Positions 27,718-36,879 of a stretch of 51,743 nt of DNA are shown here, piece by piece. This DNA comes from Lachnospiraceae bacterium. Its GTDB lineage: Bacteria; Bacillota; Clostridia; Lachnospirales; Lachnospiraceae. A program made the translations under genes and the position numbers. Within the stretch, counting starts at the first letter, position 1; each line of letters starts with the position of its first letter. The DNA lies in the NCBI GenBank assembly GCA_024689465.1, contig JAILDL010000116.1, positions 1 to 51,743 on the forward strand, in the 5' to 3' direction. The notes under the pieces are model-generated. The model made no database searches, was not told where the DNA came from, and saw only the letters and a list, made by a program, of their open reading frames with translations.

Positions 27718-28820
27718 CAGTTTAACTCTTCCCAGAATTCTTCCAGACATTTCCCGTTATCCATGATCACATGGGCAGCTTCCTTGCCCACATAACGATA
27801 ATGCCAGGGCTCATATTCAATTTCCGTGATATATTCCTTGCCAAGGGGATACCGAAGGATAAATCCGTAATCCGCAGCATGCTCCATCAGCCACTTACCG
27901 CCGGGTGTATCGCCAAAGGCCGCATCCAGGGAATAATAATTGTCCGACGTGATATCAATGGCCAGACCCAGCTGATGCTCCGAAGCCCCCGGTACGGTAA
28001 CGACCTGAGAGGACAGCTTATAGGCATCCATATAGGAAAGTCCCTGACTCATGTACTTATTGATCTTTCGATTAAAGAGCATGGTCTGTCGGTCTTTGTT
28101 CCGATAAGGAGAGCGCACCACCAGGGTGATACCGTCTGCCTTGGCTGCCTTTAACATTTCATGGATGGAGGTAATGATCCTCTCATCACATTGCATCCCA
28201 TTGGTCAGATTTCCAAGCGTAAAGGTATAATCATCCGGAATAGGATGCTGCTTATTGACCAGGAGAATGCTCCAGTCGGATTTATCAAAATAGTTGCCGA
28301 TCTCCTCCCAGGAAATGGTCTCTTCTTTCACGCTTTCCATTTCAATGGCGACTACATCGTCCTCATCGGCGAAGGTCGGTTCCGGAGACAGCGGAGAAAG
28401 GGTCTCCGCCAGGATCTCGTCCGCAGAATACTCTGTGATCTCGGACAGACTGGTAGCCTCACCGCCCTCGAAGCCTTCTGCCAGGATCTGCTCCAATTCC
28501 AGATCCTCCTCCAGCTCATCCGGCGCTTCATCATCTGCAAAGGCCAGTGTCTCGTCTACATCTGCCACGTCCTTATTAAACAATACCTGTGAAGCCTGTG
28601 CCGTCTCATAAGGATAGCAGAAGCTGACAGAAACCAGGAATAAGGCAAGCGCCGAGGCAACAGCCGAAAACCTCTTACCATTCCGCGCAAAATTACGGCA
28701 GGCATAGTAAGCGGATAAAACAATCAGCATATACAATTGTACAAAACCCTTCAATCTCGGATGCTTCTTCGCAAATCGAGCGCATCCGACAATGAATCTT
28801 TCTCTACCTGTTTCTCGCAT
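27717..28820 (-). CDS. D-alanyl-D-alanine carboxypeptidase, VanY/M15B type, membrane-anchored
   Basis: A peptidoglycan peptidase trimming the terminal D-Ala. About 367 residues from the ATG at 28820. A basic cytoplasmic start is followed by a membrane segment (SAVASALALFLVSVSF), then an acidic linker (about 90-140) and a VanY zinc-peptidase domain. Its zinc ligands lie in SEHQLGLAID and EPWHYRYVG. The frame runs on to a TTG at 28859, which falls inside an 8-bp hairpin (28844-28865), so the ATG is preferred although its ribosome binding site is weak. It is coupled to tgt by a one-base overlap. Confidence 0.88.
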   Translation of the reverse strand: MRETGRERFIVGCARFAKKHPRLKGFVQLYMLIVLSAYYACRNFARNGKRFSAVASALALFLVSVSFCYPYETAQASQVLFNKDVADVDETLAFADDEAPDELEEDLELEQILAEGFEGGEATSLSEITEYSADEILAETLSPLSPEPTFADEDDVVAIEMESVKEETISWEEIGNYFDKSDWSILLVNKQHPIPDDYTFTLGNLTNGMQCDERIITSIHEMLKAAKADGITLVVRSPYRNKDRQTMLFNRKINKYMSQGLSYMDAYKLSSQVVTVPGASEHQLGLAIDITSDNYYSLDAAFGDTPGGKWLMEHAADYGFILRYPLGKEYITEIEYEPWHYRYVGKEAAHVIMDNGKCLEEFWEELN

Positions 28821-28883
28821 TTTATTATTTATACATCCTAATCTTTTGCTTCTCCCCAAGCAAAATGATCTGTAGTTTCCCCA

Positions 28884-29957
28884 TTATTCAGCGTCCAGCT
28901 CATGAAAAATGATACAGTTGGGCTGATCCACCTTCATCTCCGGACCGTTCATCACCAGAAGACCGGTCTTTAAGTCTACATTAAAGAAGGTCAGCGTGCC
29001 GGAATCATTGTTTAAGGCCACCAGATGCTTGTTATCCGGAAACAGCGCAGCATCCTTGGGATACTCTCCGCTCACCGGCAGACACAGGATCTTGTTTAAT
29101 GTGCCGTCTTTTTCGTCGATCCTGAAAATGATCACACTGTTATCCCCGGCATTGCTGCTGACCAGATAATGATGGTCCAGGGAAAAGGTCAGGGCGGATG
29201 CCGCAGAGCCTGTGGCGTGATAATCGTTTAAGGTGGAGATGGTCTGGATCTTCTCAAACTCCGGAACATTCTCCTTCGGATAGGTAATGGAATACACATC
29301 AATAAAGTTCTTCAGCTCGTGTACCACATACATATAGTGACCGTCTGTAGAGAACTTGATGTGTCTGGGTGCGGATTCCTGTTCACTGTGGACAACGTCC
29401 ATCAGCTTTAACTTTCCGGTACGATGGTCCAGCAGATACACATCGATAATGTCCATTCCCAGATCCGCCGCACACAGAAACTTATTATCACGGGTCATCT
29501 TTACGCAGCTGACATGGGGGCGGAAATTCCGCTCTGCAATACTGCCAAGGCCCTTGTGAAAGATCTCTTCCGTGATCTCACCGATCTCGCCGTTCTTTTT
29601 TAATTTGAGAACCGTGATCTTACCGTCGTGCCAACCGGCAACAAACAGGAACTTATCCTCATAATCCGTGGACAGATAACACCCTCTCATGCCGTTGATG
29701 GATGCCTTGTTCAGCGTCTTTAGAGAGCCGTCCTCCCGGATCACATAAGACTCCACACCAAAATCGGTAATGGAATACAGAAACTTATGATTATGGGAAA
29801 TGGTCACATAGGAAGAATTGGTGATCTCCACCGCATCCTTCTCCGTGAAACGTCCCTTTTTCATATCCACATCAAAGATCTTGATGCCTTTTTTATCGCC
29901 GGTGGTATATGTGGAAACATAAGCCACGTAACGCTTGTCTTTTGTTGTAACAGCCAT
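28884..29957 (-). CDS. lactonase-family beta-propeller protein (6-phosphogluconolactonase-like)
   Basis: A 357-residue seven-bladed propeller of the lactonase/YbhE family. Each blade ends with a motif such as NKFLCAADLGMDIIDVYLLD and SAPRHIKFSTDGHYMYVVHE. If active it hydrolyses 6-phosphogluconolactone in the cytosol, but members of this family often have other or unknown substrates, and no other pentose-phosphate genes are near. The ATG follows GGAGG at 15 bases. It lies upstream of vanY, separated by a small hairpin. Confidence 0.85.
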   Translation of the reverse strand: MAVTTKDKRYVAYVSTYTTGDKKGIKIFDVDMKKGRFTEKDAVEITNSSYVTISHNHKFLYSITDFGVESYVIREDGSLKTLNKASINGMRGCYLSTDYEDKFLFVAGWHDGKITVLKLKKNGEIGEITEEIFHKGLGSIAERNFRPHVSCVKMTRDNKFLCAADLGMDIIDVYLLDHRTGKLKLMDVVHSEQESAPRHIKFSTDGHYMYVVHELKNFIDVYSITYPKENVPEFEKIQTISTLNDYHATGSAASALTFSLDHHYLVSSNAGDNSVIIFRIDEKDGTLNKILCLPVSGEYPKDAALFPDNKHLVALNNDSGTLTFFNVDLKTGLLVMNGPEMKVDQPNCIIFHELDAE

Positions 29958-30011
29958 AGCAGTGCTACCTCCGATTTACCAAGATAATCATAGCATACTC
30001 AAAAAAGTTTG

Positions 30012-30593
30012 TTAAGGATGCAGAAAGGTATGACGGATATAACGGAAGGTTTCCTCCTCCCCTTTTTCCGCCAGCATGGTCAGAAGCATCTCCAGCTGCG
30101 CAGCCGTATCCGGATGCAGGAGGTTACCCTTCCCGGCACCGTTACGGTAATACTTAATGGGACTTTCGTCCGTATAGGCGCTGCCCTGATACGTCTTGCA
30201 GGCAGCGATCCGGTCCATGCACATCTCTGCCACATAACGGCGGGGCATGGGAACCGGCACCATAGCAGGACCATTTGGCGTTACCTGATAGTCTCTCCAA
30301 TACTCATAATGATGTTTGTTCCGTCCCTGATGGTGAAGCCATGCAGAGGAATAACCGATATCCTCCCGTTCCGCATTGTTGGGGGAACGGTGGCCCTGGT
30401 AATATTTCACCCCTACCCAGAACTCGCTGGGGGAATATTTGGACAGGTCGTGCATCAGCCCCTGCTTATACAATCCGATGCGAAAGCATCCTTTCCGGAC
30501 CAGTCTCCTGTGATGATTGATGGTGCGAAGGTGTCCGAAAAACCGTTTCCAGAATCCCCAATCTTCGGTTTTGTTTTGCGTCGATTCAGCCAT
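30012..30593 (-). CDS. DUF5662 family protein
   Basis: A 193-residue protein of the DUF5662 family, found mostly in Clostridia. It is histidine-rich: TINHHRRLV, GLMHDLSKYSP and SAWLHHQGRNKHHYEYW suggest an HD-like metal site. No catalytic function is known to me. The start has AAAGGAATCTTT in front. It lies 19 bases downstream of the GlgX-like gene and 54 bases upstream of the propeller gene. Confidence 0.78.
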   Translation of the reverse strand: MAESTQNKTEDWGFWKRFFGHLRTINHHRRLVRKGCFRIGLYKQGLMHDLSKYSPSEFWVGVKYYQGHRSPNNAEREDIGYSSAWLHHQGRNKHHYEYWRDYQVTPNGPAMVPVPMPRRYVAEMCMDRIAACKTYQGSAYTDESPIKYYRNGAGKGNLLHPDTAAQLEMLLTMLAEKGEEETFRYIRHTFLHP

Positions 30594-30612
30594 AAAGATT
30601 CCTTTTCAGGGA

Positions 30613-32460
30613 TCACTGGATCCCAAATACCGCCACCGTCCTGGGTAAAATAATGGTTTCATACCCCAGCGCGGGACGCTTGCTTTTTTTGCCGGTCATT
30701 TCCTCCGGTATCTCCCGTTTCTGCTCCGTAACGGCAGGAACCGATCCATCCGTGGTAAACAGAAGCTTCCAGGTCTTTTTTCCGGAAAGAGGCGGCAGGG
30801 AAAAGGTATGCTCTTCCCAGTGCATATTAAAGGCAATATAGAAGGTTTCCTTCTCGGAAAGAAGGATACCGATATGCCGGATATAACTGTCCATATTGGG
30901 ACGCCATAAAGCTTCCCCGTGGTAAGAGATCTCCGGGATCCCTTCGCCCAATTGATCATTGGGTCTTAAGGGCTTTGTTTTCTGCAGGATACTGCTCTGC
31001 TTCTTAAGAGCGATCAGTTCCCGGAAGAAAGCGGCATAGGCTCTGTTCCGAAGGCGGGCATTCCAGTCCACGTAGGTGATCGCATTATCCTGATTATAGG
31101 GATTGTTGTTTCCCCGGGCCGTATCTCCGAACTCATCGCCCATGAAAATATAAGGCGTTCCCTGAGAAAGAAACAAAAGGCAGGCTGCATTTTTCAGCTG
31201 CTTTAAACGGAGCTTTCGCACCGCTGCCTTTTTCGTTTCTCCTTCTGCGCCGCAGTTCCAGCTGTTGTTAAAGTTTTCCCCGTCTTTGTTATCTTCCCCG
31301 TTTTCTTCGTTGTGCTTTCGCTCATAGGAAACCAGATCCATCATACGGAAGGTATTAAAATCCGCCATATAATGAATGGTATGGTAGCCTTCGGGAACAA
31401 AGCGGTTCTGGTAGGTAAAGGCTGCTACCGTATCCTCGTCCCCTTTCAGGAAACGACGGCACACGTTCATGAAATCCAGACGGTATTCCGCCAGATAGGG
31501 ATTGTTCTGGGTTTTCTCCCGGTGTGTTAAGACGATGTCTCCCAGATCCTGAGCGATCAGTTTCGTATCCGAAAGGAAGTCCTTTTCAAGGATCTCCTCT
31601 ACAGGGATCTGGCTTCCGATAAAGGAAAAGCCGTCCATATGAAAGGTTTCCTTCCAGTAAAACAGGATATCGGAAAGGTAATCTGCCTTTACGCCTCTGG
31701 GAAATCCCAGCTGCATGATGACTTCCATGTTCTGCTTATGAAAGGCTTTGACCAGGTCTTTTAGTTCTCCTGCCGCGTCTGGGCCGGACGCATACCGGCG
31801 GTTGGGTGCAAAGTAATTGCCTTCCGTGTAGCCCCAGTAGTTGGTGGTCAGCTCCCCGGATAAGGGGCGCATGAGAAGGGGCGCAAAATCATATACCGGC
31901 TGCAGGACAACAGAGGTGATCCCCAGTTTTTTCAGATAGGGCAGTTTTTCAATTACACCCCGAAAAGTTCCGGGATGTTTTACATGCGCACTTTCGTCTC
32001 TGGTAAAGCCCTTTACGTGCAGTCCGTATAAAATGCAGGAAGAAAGGTCCAAACGGGGCAGTTTGTCATTTCCCCAGTTGTAGGAGGTTTTCCGCAGGAT
32101 CCCGTAGGTATCGGTCAAAGGAAAACCGGCAGTTGCCTTCGTTTTTTTCTCCACGCGAACGACTTCTGTAGCATAAGGATCCATAAGGGGTCTGGAATCC
32201 TCCAGAAGGCGATAGGCATAGACCTTGCCCGGATCTGTCAAGGTGATCCGAACAGCATAGAGATTTCCTCTCCTGCAGCAGTCCGGAAATTCCACAACCT
32301 TTCCGGAATCCTGAAGGAGTCCTTTTTCCTCGTCCCACACAAAGATCTCCATGCCGTTCATTTTCTGCCCGTGCATGGTCTGCGTGATCTGAAATCCGTT
32401 TTGAACCTGGTAGGTACCCCGATGATAGAAATCACCGGTACTTATCTTAAGATTAACCAA
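30613..32460 (-). CDS. GlgX-like glycogen debranching enzyme homologue with all catalytic motifs lost
   Basis: About 615 residues with the glycogen debranching enzyme (GH13, GlgX/TreX) layout: an N-terminal CBM48-like module (about 10-110), a barrel (about 145-500) and a C-terminal beta domain. Structural motifs are well kept (TNYWGYTEGNYFAP, SQGTPYIFMGDEFG, GNNNPYNQDNAITYVDW). The catalytic ones are not. Region I is VIMQLGFPRG instead of VILDIVLNHS; II is MDGFSFIGS instead of VDGFRFDLA (no nucleophile); III is LIAQDLGD instead of LIAEPWD; IV is MADFNTFRM instead of TAHDGFTLR. The frame is otherwise intact, so it is a maintained pseudoenzyme, perhaps glycan-binding or regulatory. Start: TTG at 32460 has GGAGG 5 bases upstream; an ATG at 32472 lacks one. 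Confidence 0.82.
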   Translation of the reverse strand: MVNLKISTGDFYHRGTYQVQNGFQITQTMHGQKMNGMEIFVWDEEKGLLQDSGKVVEFPDCCRRGNLYAVRITLTDPGKVYAYRLLEDSRPLMDPYATEVVRVEKKTKATAGFPLTDTYGILRKTSYNWGNDKLPRLDLSSCILYGLHVKGFTRDESAHVKHPGTFRGVIEKLPYLKKLGITSVVLQPVYDFAPLLMRPLSGELTTNYWGYTEGNYFAPNRRYASGPDAAGELKDLVKAFHKQNMEVIMQLGFPRGVKADYLSDILFYWKETFHMDGFSFIGSQIPVEEILEKDFLSDTKLIAQDLGDIVLTHREKTQNNPYLAEYRLDFMNVCRRFLKGDEDTVAAFTYQNRFVPEGYHTIHYMADFNTFRMMDLVSYERKHNEENGEDNKDGENFNNSWNCGAEGETKKAAVRKLRLKQLKNAACLLFLSQGTPYIFMGDEFGDTARGNNNPYNQDNAITYVDWNARLRNRAYAAFFRELIALKKQSSILQKTKPLRPNDQLGEGIPEISYHGEALWRPNMDSYIRHIGILLSEKETFYIAFNMHWEEHTFSLPPLSGKKTWKLLFTTDGSVPAVTEQKREIPEEMTGKKSKRPALGYETIILPRTVAVFGIQ

Positions 32461-32549
32461 AACTGCCTCCATCTTATATAACTAAATTAGTATACCATGA
32501 TTTGCTCTTTCCTGCTAAAATATAAAAAAACGCAGAAAGGACCGTTTGT

Positions 32550-32840
32550 ATGACACAGAAGGAAATTGAAAATACAACCGTTGATATTGACTTAGATGAA
32601 GGCACCGTCACCTGTGAGATCGTATGCATCCTGAAGGTAAACGGAAAGGATTATATCTATCTTCTCCCCACCAACAGCAAGGAAACACCGGAAGGGGATG
32701 TCTGGATCTACGGGTACACCGAGTCCGCATCCGGCGAACCGGACCTGATCTATATTGAAGACGATGATGAATATGAGCAGGCTGCCGATGCTTTTGATGA
32801 GTATCTGGATAATATGGACTTTGACGAGTTAGACGACTGA
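32550..32840 (+). CDS. DUF1292 family protein (YrzB-like)
   Basis: A 96-residue acidic cytosolic protein of the DUF1292 family, widespread in Firmicutes and of unknown function. The conserved core is ILKVNGKDYIYLLP with a Trp/Tyr strand and a very acidic helical C-terminus (EDDDEYEQAADAFDEY). The ATG has AAAGGA 8 bases upstream. Its last 91 bases overlap, tail to tail, the 3' end of the minus-strand helicase gene. Confidence 0.9.
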   Translation: MTQKEIENTTVDIDLDEGTVTCEIVCILKVNGKDYIYLLPTNSKETPEGDVWIYGYTESASGEPDLIYIEDDDEYEQAADAFDEYLDNMDFDELDD

Positions 32841-34822
32841 CCTTCCAGTGCTTTCAGGAAACGACTGGGCTGCAGAAGCTGCTGAAACTGCCCTGGTTGT
32901 CTTCCGCTTAGTTCGGATCGTTCCGAAGCTGTATCTGCATAAAGCAGATACAGCTTTTTCTTTGCCCTGGTCATGGCAACATACAGCATCCGCCGCTCTT
33001 CTTCCATAGCCAGCAGGGTAACCGCTTTTCCGTGCGGGATGATGCCTTCCTGCAGGGCCGGCAAAAAGACCAGGTCAAACTCCAATCCCTTGGACGCATG
33101 GTAGGTCATCAAGTTGATCCCATCCCGGATCCTTGCTGGCTCATCCTGCTTTCCTGTCCCTTCCTTTTGAGACTCTTCTTCCGAAAACAGCAGCCAGTCA
33201 CCAGGACTGAGTTGTTCTTTCATGGATTCCTGCAACTGGTCCAAAACGGCCAGATACTCTTTGTACAAGCTCTTTCCAACCCCCGGCTTCTTGGATTCTG
33301 CAAGTTCACACAGATTCTTTAAATACCGTTCATACCCCAGGCCTTTTCGCAGGTAATTGCAAAACAGAAACGGAGGCATCCTTTTTAACAGGGAAATATC
33401 CCGGATAAAAGCTTCCAGCGCCATGCGGCGTTTCTGTTCCCTGGAGTCCGAGAGCAAAAGTCTTCGGTACAACGTGTTATCCGGCGGAAATACCTCTCCC
33501 CGCAGCTGATCCCGATAAAGATACCGATAGGGCTTGTTCATGATCTTCAGAAACGTTTCCATCGAATGGTCTCCGCCCATATACCGGATATAGCTTCGCA
33601 GATCTTCGGCTATAAAGCTCTGATGCAGATTCTTTTTCTCTTCCTTTTTCCGGTAGGGAATGCCGGCCTTATCCAGAGCCCGCATCATATCCTCCATATC
33701 CCCGCTTTTCCGGAACAATACAGCGATCCCGGAAGGCTTACTCTGCATCCTTCCTTCCCCTTTTAAATGCTCCCGGATGATAGAGACGATGGCCTCACAG
33801 CTCTCCTGTGTCGTGGACAGATGAAGCACTTCTACGGGTTCTCCTTCCGCCTGTTTGGCCACCACCTGCTTTTCATAACGGTTTTTGTTTCCCCGGATCA
33901 GGGCATCCGCAGCCTGTAAGATCGGCCCGCTGCACCGGTAATTAATACTGAGAAGTTCCTGCTTTGCCATTGGATAATACTCTTTAAAATGCAGCATGAT
34001 CTCGGGAGAAGCCCCGCGGAAGGAATAAATGGACTGATCATCGTCTCCCACCACAAACAGATTGTTTTGGGGAAGCGCCAGCATACGGATCACTTCAAAC
34101 TGAATGGGATTGATATCCTGAAATTCATCAATGAGTATATACTCATATTTCTGCTGATAGGTTAAAAGGATGTCCGGCCGCTTTTGCAGAAGCTGCATGC
34201 ATTTTACCAGCATATCGTCAAAATCCAGTTTCCGGCGTTTTTGAACGATCTCCTCATAGGTGTCCCGCAGAATGTTGTATACCTCCCGGGGAACTAAAAA
34301 TGTCTCATGATCCGTGCATGCCCCTGTGTTTTTCTCCCGACTGAAGGCTTCCAGAAACTCGCCGGTTACATCGGATGCATCCCCATCTGCGCTCAAAAAG
34401 CTTTCCTTTAGCTGCCATAGCTGGGAAAAGATCCCATCCCGTCCTTTATGGCGACGCAAAGACAGTTCCAGTGCTTCCCGGAAGATATCCTTTTTTTCGG
34501 AAGCAGATAATAAGTCCGTGGCTTTTAAATGATATTCGTTTTTCAGAATTTGAAAGAATACGGCATGAAAGGTGCCGAAGGATACGGCCGTAGAGGCTTT
34601 TCCTGTAAGACGAAGGAAACGTTCCTTCATTTCCAAAGCAGACGCCCTGGAAAAACTGATGACTAAGATATGTTGTTCCTCCACCCCAAGCGAACGGGTA
34701 AGGAAACGGATGCGATTGGTTATAACAAAGGTTTTGCCCGACCCGGGACCGGCTAAAACAAGCATCGGTCCCGAACCATGGCATATAGCCCTTTTCTGGG
34801 CTTCATTTCCGGCGTTGGACAA
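32750..34822 (-). CDS. UvrD/PcrA-like superfamily 1 DNA helicase
   Basis: An ATP-dependent 3'-5' helicase of 690 residues. Walker A is AGPGSGKTFVITNR, motif II lies in YILIDEFQDINP, and motif III is GDDDQSIYSFRGASPE. Motif V is TYHASKGLEFDLVFLPAL and motif VI is EEERRMLYVAMTRAKKKLYL. It is shorter than UvrD/PcrA (about 720-740), with no AddA-type nuclease. The last 30 residues (Ser-rich, SYSSSSSI at the end) are read from the antisense of the DUF1292 gene and look non-functional. The start is a TTG immediately after the gltX stop with GGAG upstream, so translation is coupled to gltX. Confidence 0.9.
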   Translation of the reverse strand: MSNAGNEAQKRAICHGSGPMLVLAGPGSGKTFVITNRIRFLTRSLGVEEQHILVISFSRASALEMKERFLRLTGKASTAVSFGTFHAVFFQILKNEYHLKATDLLSASEKKDIFREALELSLRRHKGRDGIFSQLWQLKESFLSADGDASDVTGEFLEAFSREKNTGACTDHETFLVPREVYNILRDTYEEIVQKRRKLDFDDMLVKCMQLLQKRPDILLTYQQKYEYILIDEFQDINPIQFEVIRMLALPQNNLFVVGDDDQSIYSFRGASPEIMLHFKEYYPMAKQELLSINYRCSGPILQAADALIRGNKNRYEKQVVAKQAEGEPVEVLHLSTTQESCEAIVSIIREHLKGEGRMQSKPSGIAVLFRKSGDMEDMMRALDKAGIPYRKKEEKKNLHQSFIAEDLRSYIRYMGGDHSMETFLKIMNKPYRYLYRDQLRGEVFPPDNTLYRRLLLSDSREQKRRMALEAFIRDISLLKRMPPFLFCNYLRKGLGYERYLKNLCELAESKKPGVGKSLYKEYLAVLDQLQESMKEQLSPGDWLLFSEEESQKEGTGKQDEPARIRDGINLMTYHASKGLEFDLVFLPALQEGIIPHGKAVTLLAMEEERRMLYVAMTRAKKKLYLLYADTASERSELSGRQPGQFQQLLQPSRFLKALEGQSSNSSKSILSRYSSKASAACSYSSSSSI

Positions 34823-36277
34823 TCAGTTCTCCAGCAGCTCGATTCCCTTGCGGATACGGGCAAGGCTCTCTTCTTTGCCGAGGATCTCCATGATCTCGGT
34901 GGCACCGGCAGGTGTCATCTGCTTTCCGGATACGGCGGTACGGATCGGCCATAAAACAAAACCGTTCTTCAGGCCTTTCTCGGAAATGTACTCCGTTAAT
35001 CTCTGATATAACGCATCGTTACTGTAGTCATCCTGCTGCTCCAGAATAGGGAGCAGATCTTTTAAGGTTGCAAGAGATGATTCCTTCGTTGTCTTCATCT
35101 TCTTGTGCTCGTACATCGCGGTATCATACTCCGGCAGTTCCTGGAAGAAATCAATAAGCGCCGGGATATCCGGGAATACCTCGATACGGGTCTGTACCAT
35201 CTGTGCGATCTTTTTAAGATCCAGGTCTTTTGTGATCGCCTGCTTTAAATAAGGCTCTGCCTTCTCATAGAAGGTATCAAAGTCCAGTTTCTTAATGTAT
35301 TCGCCGTTCATCCAACGCAGCTTGTTAAAGTCAAACACTGCAGGGGACTTATTGATCCTGTGGTAATCAAATTCCTTCACCAGCTCATCCAGGCTGAAGA
35401 TCTCATTGTTATCTGCAGGGGACCAGCCAAGCAGGGCAACAAAGTTTACCACCGCTTCCGTTAAAAATCCCTGCTCGATCAGATCCTCGAAGGAAGAATG
35501 ACCGCTTCGCTTGGAAAGCTTGTGATGCTCCTCATCGGTGATCAGGGGCACATGGACATACTTGGGTACTTCCCAACCAAAGGCATCGTAAAGACGATTG
35601 TACTTAGGGGAAGAAGAAAGATACTCATTTCCTCTGACCACATGGGTAATGCCCATAAGATGATCATCCACAACGTTGGCAAAGTTATAAGTAGGATATC
35701 CGTCGGACTTGATCAGGATCATATCATCCAGCTCGTCATTGTTAACGGTAATATCTCCATAGATCTCATCCACAAAGGTCGTGGTTCCTTCTGTGGGGTT
35801 GTTCTGACGGATAACATAAGGAAGGCCGGCATCCAGTTTTGCCTGAACCTCTTCCTTGCTCAGGTGCAGACAATGCTTGTCATACACACTGATCTCCTTG
35901 CCGTCTACCACCCGGGTCAGCGTAGCAAGACGTTCCTTATCGCAGAAGCAGTAATATGCCTCTCCTTTTTCGATCAGCTCCTTGGCATACTTTAAATAAA
36001 TGCCGGAAGCCTGCCGCTCACTTTGCACATAGGGGCCAAACCCTTTGTCCTTATCAGGACCTTCATCATGCTTTAAGCCGGTTTCTTCCAGGGTGCGGTA
36101 AATGATGTCCACAGCCCCTTCCACCAGACGTTCCTGGTCGGTATCTTCAATACGGAGAATAAAATCTCCGCCCTCATGTTTGGCGATGAGATACTCATAA
36201 AGAGCAGTTCTCAGGTTACCGACATGCATTCTGCCGGTAGGGCTGGGAGCAAAACGTGTTCGGATCTTAACTGCCAT
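34823..36277 (-). CDS. gltX: glutamyl-tRNA synthetase
   Basis: Charges tRNA-Glu (possibly also tRNA-Gln, as in most Firmicutes). The 484 residues show the class I HIGH-type motif [21 protein letters not shown] early and the KMSKS-type loop [14 protein letters not shown] near residue 245. The anticodon-binding domain lies C-terminal of about residue 320. A promoter region with two related palindromes is at 36331-36379. The helicase gene follows without a gap. Confidence 0.95.
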   Translation of the reverse strand: MAVKIRTRFAPSPTGRMHVGNLRTALYEYLIAKHEGGDFILRIEDTDQERLVEGAVDIIYRTLEETGLKHDEGPDKDKGFGPYVQSERQASGIYLKYAKELIEKGEAYYCFCDKERLATLTRVVDGKEISVYDKHCLHLSKEEVQAKLDAGLPYVIRQNNPTEGTTTFVDEIYGDITVNNDELDDMILIKSDGYPTYNFANVVDDHLMGITHVVRGNEYLSSSPKYNRLYDAFGWEVPKYVHVPLITDEEHHKLSKRSGHSSFEDLIEQGFLTEAVVNFVALLGWSPADNNEIFSLDELVKEFDYHRINKSPAVFDFNKLRWMNGEYIKKLDFDTFYEKAEPYLKQAITKDLDLKKIAQMVQTRIEVFPDIPALIDFFQELPEYDTAMYEHKKMKTTKESSLATLKDLLPILEQQDDYSNDALYQRLTEYISEKGLKNGFVLWPIRTAVSGKQMTPAGATEIMEILGKEESLARIRKGIELLEN

Positions 36278-36330
36278 GTTTCATACTCCATTTCTACTAT
36301 TAGTTGATAGATTCTGCTTTCCTCACGGTT

Positions 36331-36379
36331 TTTCCGCAATCGGAAAGCACTCTCCATTATACATGATTTTCCGGAAAAT
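36331..36379 (-). promoter_or_regulatory. gltX promoter region with two TTTCCG/CGGAAA palindromes
   Basis: On the minus strand a TATAAT -10 (36361-36356) lies about 80 bases upstream of gltX, and a 14-bp perfect palindrome ATTTTCCGGAAAAT (36366-36379) fills the -10/-35 spacer. Just downstream of the expected transcript start a second symmetric element, TTTCCG CAAT CGGAAA (36331-36346), repeats the same half-sites. This arrangement suggests a repressor with two sites, or a leader hairpin. The -35 is weak. No T-box is seen. Confidence 0.45.
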
Positions 36380-36398
36380 AAAACAACAGTTTTGGGGA

Positions 36399-36845
36399 TC
36401 AGTTCTTTCCGGTACTGCCAAAGCCGCCGCGACTTTCCTTCTTTTCCATCTCTTCCACTTCTTCAAAGATAAGCCTTGGCTGATGCTCCATAATACGGAA
36501 CTGACAGATCCGGTCGTTTACATGGATCTGGGTGTCCCGCACCGCCATGACCGGCATGCGCCACCAATCATCGGGACCGCAGTAGGATTCATCCACAACG
36601 CCCATATGGTTGGTCTGGATGATGCCAAAGTTTTTAAAGGTAGAACTTCTGGGCAAAATATGGGCTTCATACCCTTCCGGCAGTTCCATGCAAACGCCCA
36701 GATGGATCATCTTAAACTCGCCGGCCTTTAGGGTGACTTCCTCCGCCGCACGCAGATCGATCCAATCGCTTTTGCCGTCGATGTATTCCAGTCTCTGAAT
36801 GGTATCGTTCAGATATTTGATGCGGATCTGTTTTTCCTGATTCAT
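36399..36845 (-). CDS. dut: dUTP diphosphatase
   Basis: Hydrolyses dUTP to dUMP, keeping uracil out of DNA. 148 residues from the ATG at 36845. It shows trimeric-dUTPase motifs [28 protein letters not shown] and the C-terminal P-loop-like [10 protein letters not shown]. In motif 3 the usual Arg after Tyr is Cys. Seven further in-frame codons exist upstream, but AGGAGAGG lies 7 bases before 36845. It follows the WYL regulator by 34 bases. Confidence 0.9.
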   Translation of the reverse strand: MNQEKQIRIKYLNDTIQRLEYIDGKSDWIDLRAAEEVTLKAGEFKMIHLGVCMELPEGYEAHILPRSSTFKNFGIIQTNHMGVVDESYCGPDDWWRMPVMAVRDTQIHVNDRICQFRIMEHQPRLIFEEVEEMEKKESRGGFGSTGKN

Positions 36846-36879
36846 AAAATACCTCTCCTGTTTCATTTCATAAAATAAA

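Noticed and set aside
27717-28820. VanY homologue as a vancomycin-resistance gene
   Set aside because: No vanHAX or vanRS genes are nearby; vanY-tgt-yajC context and the membrane anchor fit an ordinary cell-wall carboxypeptidase.
28844-28865. Hairpin TTTTGCTT/AAGCAAAA between the propeller gene and vanY as a terminator
   Set aside because: It is not followed by a U-run on either strand, so I do not call it a terminator.
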